DNA of 30,189 nt, taken from SZUA-365 sp049663345. GTDB lineage: Bacteria; Bacteroidota; Ignavibacteria; SZUA-365. Of this stretch, positions 7,444 to 15,630 are shown one piece after another. The first letter of the stretch is position 1. Every line of letters starts with the position of its first letter. Location: positions 1-30,189 of the forward strand of contig JBATDG010000049.1 of assembly GCA_049663345.1 (NCBI GenBank). Reading direction: 5' to 3'. The notes beneath the pieces are model-generated. The model saw only the letters and a program-made list of their open reading frames with translations, did no database searches and was not told the DNA's origin. The translations under genes were made by a program, and so were the position numbers.

Positions 7444-8517
7444 TTAACTGGATATATGTACGGGAAGACGTTTCGCGCCCCAGCGGCCCGGCTGCGCGTC
7501 GAAGCGTCCGGCGCAGGATGTGCCGCAGGACGAGCAATTCCCTGCATCGTCAAGATTCCAGGCGGTGAGCGTGTACTGATCGCGGCCAATGAGCCTTGCG
7601 CCGCAATGGTGACAGTTCGTGCTCTGTCCTTCTTCATCGCGTATGTTCCCGGTGTACACATGCCGCAGTCCGCTGCGGAGCGCGATGCCTCGCGCACGCT
7701 GCAGCACGGCGGCCGGAGTCGCCGCGATATCGGTCATCCGGTAGTCGGGATGAAAGGCAGTGAAATGCAGCGGCACGTCCACTCCGATTTCCTCGGCAAT
7801 CCACCCGGTCATGGCGGTAATTTCGGCTTCGGAGTCGTTTTCTCCCGGAATAAGCAGCGTGGTGATTTCCAGCCAGACGTCAGTTTCCTGCGCGATGTAG
7901 CGAAGCGTATCCTTCACCGCCCCGAGCTGCGCCGAGCAGAGCCGGTGGTAGAATTCCTCGGTAAATCCCTTCAGATCCACGTTCACTGCATGCATGTGCC
8001 GGTAGAATTCCTCGCGCGGTGCGGGAGAAACGTAGCCGGCAGTGACGGCGACTGAGAGAATGTCCCGCTCGGCACAGGCCTGCGCGACATCGATTGCGTA
8101 TTCATGAAAGATCACGGGATCGTTGTACGTGTAGGCAACGCTGCGGCAGCCGTGTTTCGCAGCCGCATGGGCGATAGCCTCCGGAGTTGCAATATCCGCA
8201 AGCCTATCCATCTGCCGCGATTTGCTGATGTCCCAGTTCTGGCAGAAGCGGCAGGTCAGATTGCAGCCGGCGGTGCCGAAAGAAAGCACGGCCGTACCGG
8301 GATAAAAATGCGCGAGGGGTTTTTTTTCGATCGGGTCGATGCAGAAGCCGCTGGAGCGTCCCCAGGTAGTGAGCACCACGGCGCCGCCCAGATTCTGGCG
8401 GACGAAACACAGGCCGCGTTGGCCGTCAGCGAGGACGCAGCTGCGGGGACAAAGATCGCATTGAACACGCCCGTCGCCGAGTGCATGCCAGTAGTGAGTG
8501 GGAACGGTGTCTTCCAT
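7444..8517 (-). CDS. amrS: AmmeMemoRadiSam system radical SAM enzyme
   Basis: The 357-residue protein carries the radical SAM [4Fe-4S] motif CNLTCRFC (Cys85, Cys89, Cys92) after an N-terminal cysteine cluster (Cys20, Cys23, Cys27, Cys37) in the arrangement CDLCPRSC. The stretches WGRSSGFCIDPIEKKPL, HFYPGT and YNDPVIFHEYAID are hallmarks of the AmrS family, related to pyruvate formate-lyase activases. The C-terminus adds CHHCG and CSSCGTSC, which may bind a further metal. AmrS usually occurs with AmmeMemo/Memo and AMMECR1 proteins, whose joint reaction is not firmly known. Neither partner is in this window. An AGGAG ribosome binding site supports the start at 8517. Confidence 0.93.
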   Translation of the reverse strand: MEDTVPTHYWHALGDGRVQCDLCPRSCVLADGQRGLCFVRQNLGGAVVLTTWGRSSGFCIDPIEKKPLAHFYPGTAVLSFGTAGCNLTCRFCQNWDISKSRQMDRLADIATPEAIAHAAAKHGCRSVAYTYNDPVIFHEYAIDVAQACAERDILSVAVTAGYVSPAPREEFYRHMHAVNVDLKGFTEEFYHRLCSAQLGAVKDTLRYIAQETDVWLEITTLLIPGENDSEAEITAMTGWIAEEIGVDVPLHFTAFHPDYRMTDIAATPAAVLQRARGIALRSGLRHVYTGNIRDEEGQSTNCHHCGARLIGRDQYTLTAWNLDDAGNCSSCGTSCAGRFDAQPGRWGAKRLPVHISS

Positions 8518-8536
8518 GTCGGCGCTCCTGGATGGA

Positions 8537-8580
8537 AAACGATCATCGCCGCTTCGCCCGCAAAGGACGAAGCGGCGATG
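8537..8580 (-). terminator. Probable terminator of the secreted-protein gene
   Basis: A perfect 13-bp inverted repeat (CATCGCCGCTTCG at 8544-8556 and its complement at 8568-8580) lies in the 69-base gap between the secreted-protein gene and amrS. On the minus strand the stem is followed by ATCGTTTTCC, a short T-run. It probably separates the two transcripts, at least partly. Confidence 0.65.
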
Positions 8581-8586
8581 CTACTA

Positions 8587-9420
8587 TTATTTGTAATGTG
8601 CGATTTTGGCCATGCGCATTTCGCCGTCGGCGGTCAGCGGCATGCCCGAATGCGACCCTGCGCCGGTGACCGTCCCTGTCATTACAAGGGCGAGCGGCCA
8701 GAGATTATCCACGCCGACCTCGGCAGTACCTTTCATAGAAAACTCCAATTCCATAACGCCCTGAGTACCTGACATGATCACTTCAATGTCGAGCAACGCC
8801 GATTTCATTCCTTCCGATTCTCCCAGGGAAACAAGCTTCAGCTTGGCGGATTTCGGCTTCATCGCTCCCTTGGTCAGATCTGAACCGAATTTGGTAAGCA
8901 TGTCAGCAGTGAGTTCGATTTCCTCGCCCACCGACATTGTGCGTCCATCCAGAATACTGCTGAACTGACCATCGGTCGTCTTGCGAAAGGAACCGGCGAG
9001 CTTATCGTACTCTTCCGCCGGTACTTCGCTTCCGTCGTCGCCCGTGATAGCAAGGCTGTCGCCGATATACTCCAGCACGTAAGCTTTCTCATTGATCGGG
9101 AGTGTCTTCGTCTTCGTCGCCTGCATCGGCTGCGTGCTGCGTTCGGTTGCTTCGGTGAACGCGAGCCGCCGTTTCATGACATCACTACCTTCAACTTTAA
9201 GAATCGTCTCGATGTAGGCTTTCTTTTCGGCCTGCGTCACATCGAAGGATTGATCGGCGCCCTCCACATTCACACTGATGAGAAACAGCAGCTCCATGCT
9301 GTCGACCATCGATCGAGTCAGTAATTCTTGGGGAGGCTGCAGTTTGAATGTGACCTGCTGAGCTCCGGCGAGCATGGGTAGGAACATCAGAAATGCTAAA
9401 AGGATTATCGGGCGCTTCAT
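8587..9420 (-). CDS. Exported protein of unknown function
   Basis: The 277-residue protein begins with a signal peptide, KRPIILLAFLMFLPMLAGA, probably cut after AGA or AGAQ. The mature part is rich in beta-strand patterns and acidic residues and has no cysteine, so it is not a lipoprotein. It resembles in style the DUF6263-like exported proteins of Bacteroidota, with repeated G-x-x-S-x-L-D strands and a C-terminal EMRMAKIAHYK, but I cannot assign it with confidence. A strong GGAGG ribosome binding site precedes the ATG at 9420. The gene is transcribed divergently from the YCF48 protein gene and ends in a good hairpin. Confidence 0.75.
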   Translation of the reverse strand: MKRPIILLAFLMFLPMLAGAQQVTFKLQPPQELLTRSMVDSMELLFLISVNVEGADQSFDVTQAEKKAYIETILKVEGSDVMKRRLAFTEATERSTQPMQATKTKTLPINEKAYVLEYIGDSLAITGDDGSEVPAEEYDKLAGSFRKTTDGQFSSILDGRTMSVGEEIELTADMLTKFGSDLTKGAMKPKSAKLKLVSLGESEGMKSALLDIEVIMSGTQGVMELEFSMKGTAEVGVDNLWPLALVMTGTVTGAGSHSGMPLTADGEMRMAKIAHYK

Positions 9421-9542
9421 GAAACCTCCGGATTGAATGGATTCGGCAAATGCGAAAGATTGATAAGATAGGAAATCCGGACCAGCTTCTCAATGCAGAC
9501 CTTTCCGGCCTCTGAAAACTGGACTAAGTGCTGCAACGGCGC

Positions 9543-9550
9543 TATATTTC
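9543..9550 (+). promoter_or_regulatory. Promoter-like TATATTTC element
   Basis: TATATTTC lies 51 bases before the ATG at 9602. The same octamer occurs before the membrane-protein genes at 20243 and 21108, and related TAnnTTTG octamers occur before metH and the DinB-like gene. It resembles the -7 element (TAnnTTTG) of Bacteroidota promoters. No clear upstream element was seen. Confidence 0.4.
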
Positions 9551-9601
9551 ATTGTTACTGTCCCCGGGGATTTTATTCGCCTTTTGAAAAGGAGTGACTA
9601 T

Positions 9602-11113
9602 ATGAATCGCACGATACACGCCCTGATTATTTCTCTCATACTGCTCTGCAGCTCCACCCCGGCCGCCGCGCAAGGCTGGTCGCAGCCCCTGCCAACCGGA
9701 ACCACGGCAGGGTTGAACGGACTCTTTTCCGTTTCTTCCACCATGACAATCGCCGTTGGCAACGGCGGCACGATCATCGGCACCTCCGACGGCGGCAATA
9801 CCTGGAACGCCGGGATCAGCGGCACGACAAACAATTTGCGGAAAGTGTTCGTCAGCGGCCTCTCCCTGCCGACGATCATGGTGGTGGGCGACAACGGCAC
9901 CATTCTTCGTTCAACGAATGTCGGTGTAACCTGGGCAAGCTGGTATTCAGGCGTCACCGTCGATCTGCTCGATATTTTTGTACATGACCCGCTTGTTGGG
10001 AGCACGATAACCATTGTGGGTGAAAATGGGGTGATACTTTACTCCAACAACTCCGGTGCAAACTGGAACCTTCGTCTGAGCCCGACAGCAAAAAACCTGA
10101 ACGGCGTCTTTTTCAAAACACTGCTTGAGGGATTCGCGGTCGGCGACGACGGAACCCTGATTCATACGTTGAACAACGGAAATAACTGGCAGGTGATTAC
10201 GACTTATGCGACGGCAAATCTGAATCACGTGTTTTTCAGCGCCCCCGATACCGGCTGGGTTGTCGGTGACGGCGGCCTGATCATGAAGACGACCGATGGC
10301 GGCACCACCTGGGATCCTGTCAGCAGTCCAACAACGCAAAATCTCCGACGCGTGATATTCACTTCTGTCAGCACCGGCACTGCAGTCGGCGACCACGGCG
10401 TGATCCTCAGAACTACCGACGGAGGATTCAACTGGACGCAGCAAAACAGCGCAACCGGAAACGCTCTCACCTGCGTGTTTTTTGTCGATGCGAATTATGG
10501 GATGGTGACGGGAGAACGCGGACTTGCGATCGCGACGATGAATGGCGGCGTGCCAGTGGAATTGAGCAGTTTCGCCGCCATTCCGCTTGATGACGGCGCA
10601 GTAGAGCTTCGCTGGCGAACGGAAACAGAAACGCAGAACTTCGGCTTCGATGTCGAACGCGATGCCGGCATGGGTTGGCTTACGATGGGTTTCGTTTCGG
10701 GACATGGCGACAGTAAAATTGCGCGGGAATATTCGTTCGTGGACGGGAATGCGGGAAGCGCAATCTCGCTGCGCTACCGGCTTCGGCAGCGCGACTTCAA
10801 CGGAAAGACCGAATACTCTCCGGTCGTATTGCTTGAGCGGGACGCAATCCCTTCTTCACCGGCGCTTTCCGCCTGGCCGAATCCCTTCAACCCTGCGACG
10901 AATCTTCGGATGACCTTGCCGCAAGCGGCTGCGGTGCGGCTGCGCGTGTACGACAGCGGCGGACAGCTGCGCGCCATCCTGCACGACGGCCCGTTACCGG
11001 CTGGAACGCATGTGCTTCCGTGGCAGGCCGGTGAATTCGCCAGTGGCAGATACATCGCTGTGATGGAAGCGGACGGGGTTCTCAGAACAACCGATCTCAT
11101 ACTCCAAAAATAA
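9602..11113 (+). CDS. Type IX-secreted YCF48/BNR-repeat protein
   Basis: Starting at the ATG at 9602, behind the ribosome binding site AAGGAG, the protein has 503 residues. A signal peptide (about 1-24, ending SSTPAAAQ) is followed by about six repeats of 40-45 residues to about residue 320. Each has a GNGGTI or GDGGLI turn and a TDGGTTW strand, the pattern of YCF48/photosynthesis-stability beta-propellers and BNR repeats. A short beta domain then leads to a C-terminal sorting domain of about 80 residues, starting with NPFNPAT at 427-433 and ending DLILQK. Such tails direct proteins through the type IX secretion system to the cell surface. In non-photosynthetic bacteria these propellers have no single known function, and adhesion or surface-hydrolase roles are guesses. 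The TTG at 9584 is an alternative start but lies upstream of the ribosome binding site. Confidence 0.92.
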   Translation: MNRTIHALIISLILLCSSTPAAAQGWSQPLPTGTTAGLNGLFSVSSTMTIAVGNGGTIIGTSDGGNTWNAGISGTTNNLRKVFVSGLSLPTIMVVGDNGTILRSTNVGVTWASWYSGVTVDLLDIFVHDPLVGSTITIVGENGVILYSNNSGANWNLRLSPTAKNLNGVFFKTLLEGFAVGDDGTLIHTLNNGNNWQVITTYATANLNHVFFSAPDTGWVVGDGGLIMKTTDGGTTWDPVSSPTTQNLRRVIFTSVSTGTAVGDHGVILRTTDGGFNWTQQNSATGNALTCVFFVDANYGMVTGERGLAIATMNGGVPVELSSFAAIPLDDGAVELRWRTETETQNFGFDVERDAGMGWLTMGFVSGHGDSKIAREYSFVDGNAGSAISLRYRLRQRDFNGKTEYSPVVLLERDAIPSSPALSAWPNPFNPATNLRMTLPQAAAVRLRVYDSGGQLRAILHDGPLPAGTHVLPWQAGEFASGRYIAVMEADGVLRTTDLILQK

Positions 11114-11455
11114 ATGGGGCCATCCATGCCGCAACCAGACCCGAACGCGTCACGGGCGCCTCTACAGCTACAGATCACATACCTGCTGCAGGCGCTGGTG
11201 GTTATTCTCGTAACCGGGCTTACGGTGCTGCTGCTTTCGCAGTACTTCCCTTTCAGTCTCGGGGGCCGGTACTTCCAAAGTTCGGAAATCTATTTCCTCG
11301 CAGTGATCGCCAACCTCGTATTCTTCCACACGCTTGCGTGGCACATTGTGGAGGAGACGCGGCTGCGTGTCGCACTCGGAACCGCGTTCACCACATTCGT
11401 CACTTCCGCGCTGATGTATGCGGTCTACTATCTCTACGCTGTTGCCGGAATTTAA
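11114..11455 (+). CDS. Small three-helix membrane protein
   Basis: This 113-residue protein starts at the base after the YCF48 gene's stop codon; an in-frame ATG at 11126 is an alternative. Three hydrophobic segments lie at about 20-42, 60-76 and 88-110. I do not recognise the family. The direct abutment to the secreted protein gene suggests translational coupling. It is oriented tail-to-tail with the ABC operon on the other strand. No catalytic motif is visible. Confidence 0.7.
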   Translation: MGPSMPQPDPNASRAPLQLQITYLLQALVVILVTGLTVLLLSQYFPFSLGGRYFQSSEIYFLAVIANLVFFHTLAWHIVEETRLRVALGTAFTTFVTSALMYAVYYLYAVAGI

Positions 11456-11492
11456 GCGCGCAATCGACATCGAACGAAATCGCCTTACAACC

Positions 11493-11545
11493 GGACGGCT
11501 TCGCTGACTGCCCGTCCGCAATGCCGGCGGCGCCTGCCCCGGCAT
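11493..11545. terminator. Pair of hairpins between convergent genes
   Basis: Two stems lie in the 111-base gap between convergent genes: GGACGG (11493-11498) with CCGTCC (11512-11517), and ATGCCGG (11521-11527) with CCGGCAT (11539-11545). Neither is followed by a clear T-run on either strand. The location suggests a bidirectional transcript end. Confidence 0.4.
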
Positions 11546-11566
11546 CGTGTCAGCAGATGAAATTGG

Positions 11567-12379
11567 TTAATGGTACTGGGAGCGAAGAAGGGAAACTACC
11601 GATTCATCGATGCGGTCCATCCGCTGCAGTTCTTCGAATCGGGAAATGAGCTCCGAAGGACGCGCACGGCGCTTCTCACCATCCCTGATATCATAGACAA
11701 TCTTCCCGCGATGCATCATGATGAGCCGCTCCCCATACAGCACAGCGTGCTCCATCGAATGCGTGACCATCAATACAGTGAGCCTGCGCTCGGCCACGAT
11801 ATGTCCGGTCAGATTGAGTATGAGATCGGCGCTGCGCGGATCCAGCGCTGCGGTATGTTCATCGAGAAGCAGCAGCTTTGGTCGGCGCCACGTAGCCATG
11901 AGCATGGTGAGCGCCTGACGCTGTCCGCCTGAGAGTGTGCACATTGGCTGCAGCAAACGATCTTCAAGACCGATGCCAAGCGCAGCCACACGTTCATGAA
12001 TTTCCTCGCGAAGTGCGCGCGTCACGGCCCGGGTTAGTGTAAATCCCTGATCGCGGCAGGAAGCGATCGCAATATTTTCCATGACGGTCATTTCAGAGAT
12101 CGTTCCCTGGAACGGACTCTGGAACACGCGGCCAATCAGGGAAGCGCGCCGATGCTCCGGCAGCGTCAGCAAATCCTTGCCAGCCAGCACCATCGTTCCG
12201 CTGTCCGGCATTTCTGATCCCGCGAGAAGATTAAGAAGTGTTGATTTCCCCGATCCGTTGGATCCGACAATCACAACGAAAGAGCCGCGTTCACATCGGA
12301 GAGATACGTCATTCAGCGCACAAACGGTTTCACCGCCACCGTTTTCAAAGGACTTCGAAATATTGTCCAGTTTGAGCAT
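11567..12379 (-). CDS. ABC transporter ATPase, TrpZ-like
   Basis: The 270-residue ATPase has Walker A GSNGSGKST (39-47), Q-loop Gln87 in VFQSPF, signature LSGGQRQ (149-155), Walker B LLLLDE (169-174) and an H-loop histidine in MVTHS. It powers import by the adjacent permease. It belongs with the ATPases that accompany ABC_sub_bind-type binding proteins (TrpXYZ and YtrX-like systems). About 40 residues follow the nucleotide-binding core, which is a little longer than usual. The start ATG lies two bases after the permease stop codon, and this is the last gene of the five-gene operon. Confidence 0.95.
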   Translation of the reverse strand: MLKLDNISKSFENGGGETVCALNDVSLRCERGSFVVIVGSNGSGKSTLLNLLAGSEMPDSGTMVLAGKDLLTLPEHRRASLIGRVFQSPFQGTISEMTVMENIAIASCRDQGFTLTRAVTRALREEIHERVAALGIGLEDRLLQPMCTLSGGQRQALTMLMATWRRPKLLLLDEHTAALDPRSADLILNLTGHIVAERRLTVLMVTHSMEHAVLYGERLIMMHRGKIVYDIRDGEKRRARPSELISRFEELQRMDRIDESVVSLLRSQYH

Positions 12380-12381
12380 GG

Positions 12382-13326
12382 TTACTCCGGCTGAATCGTG
12401 CGTGCACGCTTTGCACGCAGCCGCTGCAGGCTGCGAGGCAGTACGAGAGCGATAATGACAAAGACTGTCGTGAAGAGTTTAACGTCGCCGCTGAATACGC
12501 CTGAAAACATGAGGATTGCGATCAGCAAGCGATAGATGAGCGCCCCGAGCACTGCACCGGTAAATTTCCAGGCGAAGCTTAGCCGACCGAAAAAAGCGTC
12601 ACCAATCATCACGCATGCGAGTCCTACGACGATCATACCCACGCCGTCGGTGATGCTGGCCATGCCAAGTTCCTGAGAAAGCAATGCACCCGACAGCGCG
12701 GCCATGCCGTTTGAAATTGCCAGGGCAAGCACCAGGAATGTAGGGACATTCCCTCCCAGCGCACGAAGGGCGGCTTCATTGCTTCCCGCGCCGCGCACTG
12801 CCATACCAAGCCGCGTGCTGAAGAACAGGAGCAGCAGTCCGCAAATCGCTGCCGAAGTCGCTCCGTAATAGAGCATTGACATCACGCGCACGGGGAAAAA
12901 TTTCATCCCGAAAAATGTATGCGCCTCAGTACTTCCGAACAGCGCAATGGCGCTGCGCTGGGCATAACTGTATAGAGTGATTTCTGTATCGAACGAATGA
13001 GCGGCTTTCCCAAGCACGTAAAGATTCACGCTGTAGAGTGCGGTCATCATGAGGATACCGGCAAGAATTCGTTGAATATGCAATCGAGTGATGAGAAAGC
13101 CAGTACCTGCGCCTGCAATTGAACCTGCGAGTACCGCGCCGATTGTAGCTGTCACGGGCTCGACATTGAGCATCAGAAGTCTGGCTGCGAGCATGCCCCC
13201 GAGTGCGAACGTTCCATCGACGGATATGTCCGCAAAGCGCAGCATTCGGTAGCTGATATGAATTCCCATTGCGAGCGGAGCAAGGATGAAGCCGATTGTG
13301 AGTCCGCCAATAAGCACGGTCAGCAC
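12382..13326 (-). CDS. ABC transporter permease, TrpY/LivH-like
   Basis: I place the start at GTG 13326 (314 residues). A GGAGG lies six bases upstream, and the GTG overlaps the STAS gene's stop in GTGCTGA, the usual signature of translational coupling. The open frame extends to a GTG at 13395, but that adds a charged 23-residue leader and deeper overlap. The protein has about eight to nine hydrophobic helices and the DISVDGTFALGGMLAA motif typical of BPD_transp_2 permeases linked to ABC_sub_bind proteins. The cytoplasmic loop RGAGSNEAALRALGGN would contact the ATPase. It should form the membrane channel of a small-molecule importer. Tryptophan, tyrosine or related compounds are candidate substrates by family analogy only. 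Confidence 0.92.
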   Translation of the reverse strand: MLTVLIGGLTIGFILAPLAMGIHISYRMLRFADISVDGTFALGGMLAARLLMLNVEPVTATIGAVLAGSIAGAGTGFLITRLHIQRILAGILMMTALYSVNLYVLGKAAHSFDTEITLYSYAQRSAIALFGSTEAHTFFGMKFFPVRVMSMLYYGATSAAICGLLLLFFSTRLGMAVRGAGSNEAALRALGGNVPTFLVLALAISNGMAALSGALLSQELGMASITDGVGMIVVGLACVMIGDAFFGRLSFAWKFTGAVLGALIYRLLIAILMFSGVFSGDVKLFTTVFVIIALVLPRSLQRLRAKRARTIQPE

Positions 13327-14561
13327 GAGGCACCTCCACTCGAGCTGGAGGAGGAATTCCTGCTGTCGGGAATTGCGGCCAGCGGATGAACCCACATCGA
13401 ACCGCGGATGAATTCGCTTTCAATGCTGCGCATGGAATTGCGGTCATCGTACATAAGATGGAGCACGCCGTGTACGGTGCCGAAATCAAAAAGTGTGCGG
13501 ATAAAGTTCTGTACATCCATCTGCCCGTCTGGCAGCGGCTTGTGAGAGAAAATCGCGGCATGCGAGTGTCCGTAGCTGCGTCCCGCAGGGTCCAGGGGAC
13601 GAAGCAGCGGAGACGGCTCGGAAGAAAAAATCGCACAAATGACAGCAATGCTCCGTTCGTGCGATGGTTCAGCAGTGAACGAAAAGTTTTCTTTCACCTC
13701 TGAAACTCCGAACGCGGGATCACCACCGACTGGAGATTTTTTACGCTGGGCACCGATGAGCGACGCACTCTCTGCGACGATCAATGCCGAGGCCGCCGGG
13801 GCTTCGGCTTCCTTCAGGGCAAGCAGCGCGAGACTGGAAAGCGGAATTCCGCGATATTGCTCCGCGGCTTCGAAGTTGAGCTGTTTGCTGAAGTCCGCCT
13901 CCACCTCGATACCCGAATACACTGATATGACCGGCACGAACACACCGTCTTCGATCATGTAGTCCGGGTGATTGCGTTCATCGGTGGGAACGCAAACTGT
14001 AATACCCGCCGCCGAGAGATATTCGCCGAATTGCTGTTCGATGTCATTGCTCATATCGCCGAACGCACCAATTCCAAAACCCATACGAGTTGCGGGATAG
14101 CGGACCTGGGGATATGAAACTGCTTCTGCGTCCGCCGGTGGTGCCGGATATACCTTCACCTGCCCGGGCTCTACCTCATTAAGCGGTACGACCCGATACA
14201 TCCCGGTATGATCTGGCAGAGGTGTCGCTGGAATATCAGCATGTATAGTTCCCTCGCCCATTGCCGATGTCAGCAGATGCGTCAGACCGGAGAGATCAAA
14301 AATACTGCGCACTTTCTCGGACGGTTTGATGAACAGAAGGCTGCCTTTGATGGCTTTCATCTGCTTGAGATAAATAAGCAGAACCCGCAATCCAGCCGAG
14401 CTGATAAATCCCACTCCGGAAAGGTCGAGTGAAATCTCACGGGCACCTTCCGCCACACACGCTTCCAACTCACGGCTCAGCGCATCCGACCAGTACGCAT
14501 CCATCTTGCCGGTAACGAATACGGTGGCAGTACGTCCATTACCTCTACGTTGGATTTCCAT
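13320..14561 (-). CDS. STAS-domain protein with unassigned 300-residue C-terminal region
   Basis: The 413-residue protein starts one base after the substrate-binding protein's stop codon. Residues 1 to about 100 are a STAS (SpoIIAA/RsbV-like) domain. Strands, helix and the core DLSGVGFISSAGLRVLL fit, and Ser55 aligns with the serine that is phosphorylated in anti-sigma factor antagonists. The FDLSGL segment near residue 90 is also standard. The remaining 300 residues are not a family I recognise. They include a GFGIGAFGDM segment, a hydrophobic ALIVAESASLIGA strand-helix, an AVICAIFSS strand, and a serine-glycine-rich tail ending GGASC. These features faintly recall phosphatase-like or sensor-like alpha/beta domains, without proof. 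The operon position between the binding protein and the permease, together with the PP2C phosphatase gene, implies the STAS domain is a phosphatase substrate. Confidence 0.88.
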   Translation of the reverse strand: MEIQRRGNGRTATVFVTGKMDAYWSDALSRELEACVAEGAREISLDLSGVGFISSAGLRVLLIYLKQMKAIKGSLLFIKPSEKVRSIFDLSGLTHLLTSAMGEGTIHADIPATPLPDHTGMYRVVPLNEVEPGQVKVYPAPPADAEAVSYPQVRYPATRMGFGIGAFGDMSNDIEQQFGEYLSAAGITVCVPTDERNHPDYMIEDGVFVPVISVYSGIEVEADFSKQLNFEAAEQYRGIPLSSLALLALKEAEAPAASALIVAESASLIGAQRKKSPVGGDPAFGVSEVKENFSFTAEPSHERSIAVICAIFSSEPSPLLRPLDPAGRSYGHSHAAIFSHKPLPDGQMDVQNFIRTLFDFGTVHGVLHLMYDDRNSMRSIESEFIRGSMWVHPLAAIPDSRNSSSSSSGGASC

Positions 14562-15587
14562 TTATTTACCTGCCTGTAGCACCTCGTCAGCACGGGAGAG
14601 AATATCGGCCGGGATGTTAATCCCCGCAGCTTTGGCTGCTTCAGGGTTGACGATTAAATCAAATTTATCGATGCGCCCGAAAGGAATATCAACCGGCTGC
14701 TCGCCTTTCATGATTTTCGCGGCACTGGCTGCTGCCTCACGCGCGCCTCGAACGTAATCCGGCGAAAGCACCATCACAGAACCTTGCTTCGCTTGCTCGT
14801 TCACAAAAGAAAACACCGGTATCTTGTTCTCACGTGCCACCTTGATGATTGTCGGGAAGGTGGCACTTGTAAGGTTGTCCTCGATCTGAACGATCGCGTC
14901 GACATCCATGTCGCAAAGCTCCTGCGTCGCCTGAGGAACGGAAGTCTTCGAAATCAGACCCACAGTTTTGACTTCAAGTCCCGCCTTGGCACCGGCAGTC
15001 AGCAGCTGGTTTTTATAGAATGTTGCGTTGAGCTCGGATGTGGCGTAGAGCGTTCCGATGCGCTGCGCCCCCGGCATCAGCTCTTTGATATTCTGAAGCA
15101 TCTGATCGAACGTAGTAAAAGTGTACACGCCTGTGAGGTATGGAAGATGCGAGCTGTCGTTCGATCCAACGGTTGAAATAACGAACGGATTCGCAACGAC
15201 CATGAATACGAGCGGGATGCCCGCCCCGCGCTTCACAGCAGCATGCAGGGTTGGTGTCTGCATCGACACCAGCATGTCTGTTCCATCTACCGTGACCGCA
15301 TCGAGCATCGTCAGCACCGTGGGCATATCGCCCTGTGCGTTGCGGGAAACGATTTCGAAATCAACTCCTTCGCGCAAACCGGCGTCGGCCAGTCCGGAAC
15401 GCAAACCCATTTCCGAATCCTCGGTCTGGCGCATCTCCTCATACTTGATTATGGTAAGCTTCCAACGTTTTTTCTGGCCGTCGTTTCCGTCACCCGATCG
15501 CTGGCAGGCCCAAAATGAGACAGCCGTCATGGCTATGGCGAGAAAAACGAATATCCGCTGAAGCGCTGCGTTATTGATGTATTTCAT
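14562..15587 (-). CDS. ABC transporter substrate-binding lipoprotein, TrpX-like
   Basis: The start is the ATG at 15587 behind GAGGAGG; the frame's extension to a TTG at 15647 overlaps the upstream gene and lacks support. The protein has 341 residues. A hydrophobic leader ends with Cys28 in SFWACQR, an imperfect lipobox, so lipid anchoring is likely but not certain. The mature part has the two-lobed periplasmic binding fold of the ABC_sub_bind family (PF04392). Typical segments are LYATSELNATFYKNQL, SVPQATQEL and VFSFVNEQAKQG. Streptococcal TrpX of this family binds aromatic amino acids, but substrates vary across the family. It should deliver the ligand to the permease-ATPase pair downstream. 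Confidence 0.92.
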   Translation of the reverse strand: MKYINNAALQRIFVFLAIAMTAVSFWACQRSGDGNDGQKKRWKLTIIKYEEMRQTEDSEMGLRSGLADAGLREGVDFEIVSRNAQGDMPTVLTMLDAVTVDGTDMLVSMQTPTLHAAVKRGAGIPLVFMVVANPFVISTVGSNDSSHLPYLTGVYTFTTFDQMLQNIKELMPGAQRIGTLYATSELNATFYKNQLLTAGAKAGLEVKTVGLISKTSVPQATQELCDMDVDAIVQIEDNLTSATFPTIIKVARENKIPVFSFVNEQAKQGSVMVLSPDYVRGAREAAASAAKIMKGEQPVDIPFGRIDKFDLIVNPEAAKAAGINIPADILSRADEVLQAGK

Positions 15588-15630
15588 TTTGCCTCCTCGT
15601 CTTTTCATAATGGAAAGGGAACTCTTGTTA

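Noticed and set aside
7055..7697. Two minus-strand frames of 160 and 171 codons, rich in Pro, Ser, Phe and Ile
   Set aside because: They translate the purine-rich array and overlap amrS and the symporter in other frames; composition is low complexity with no start signal.
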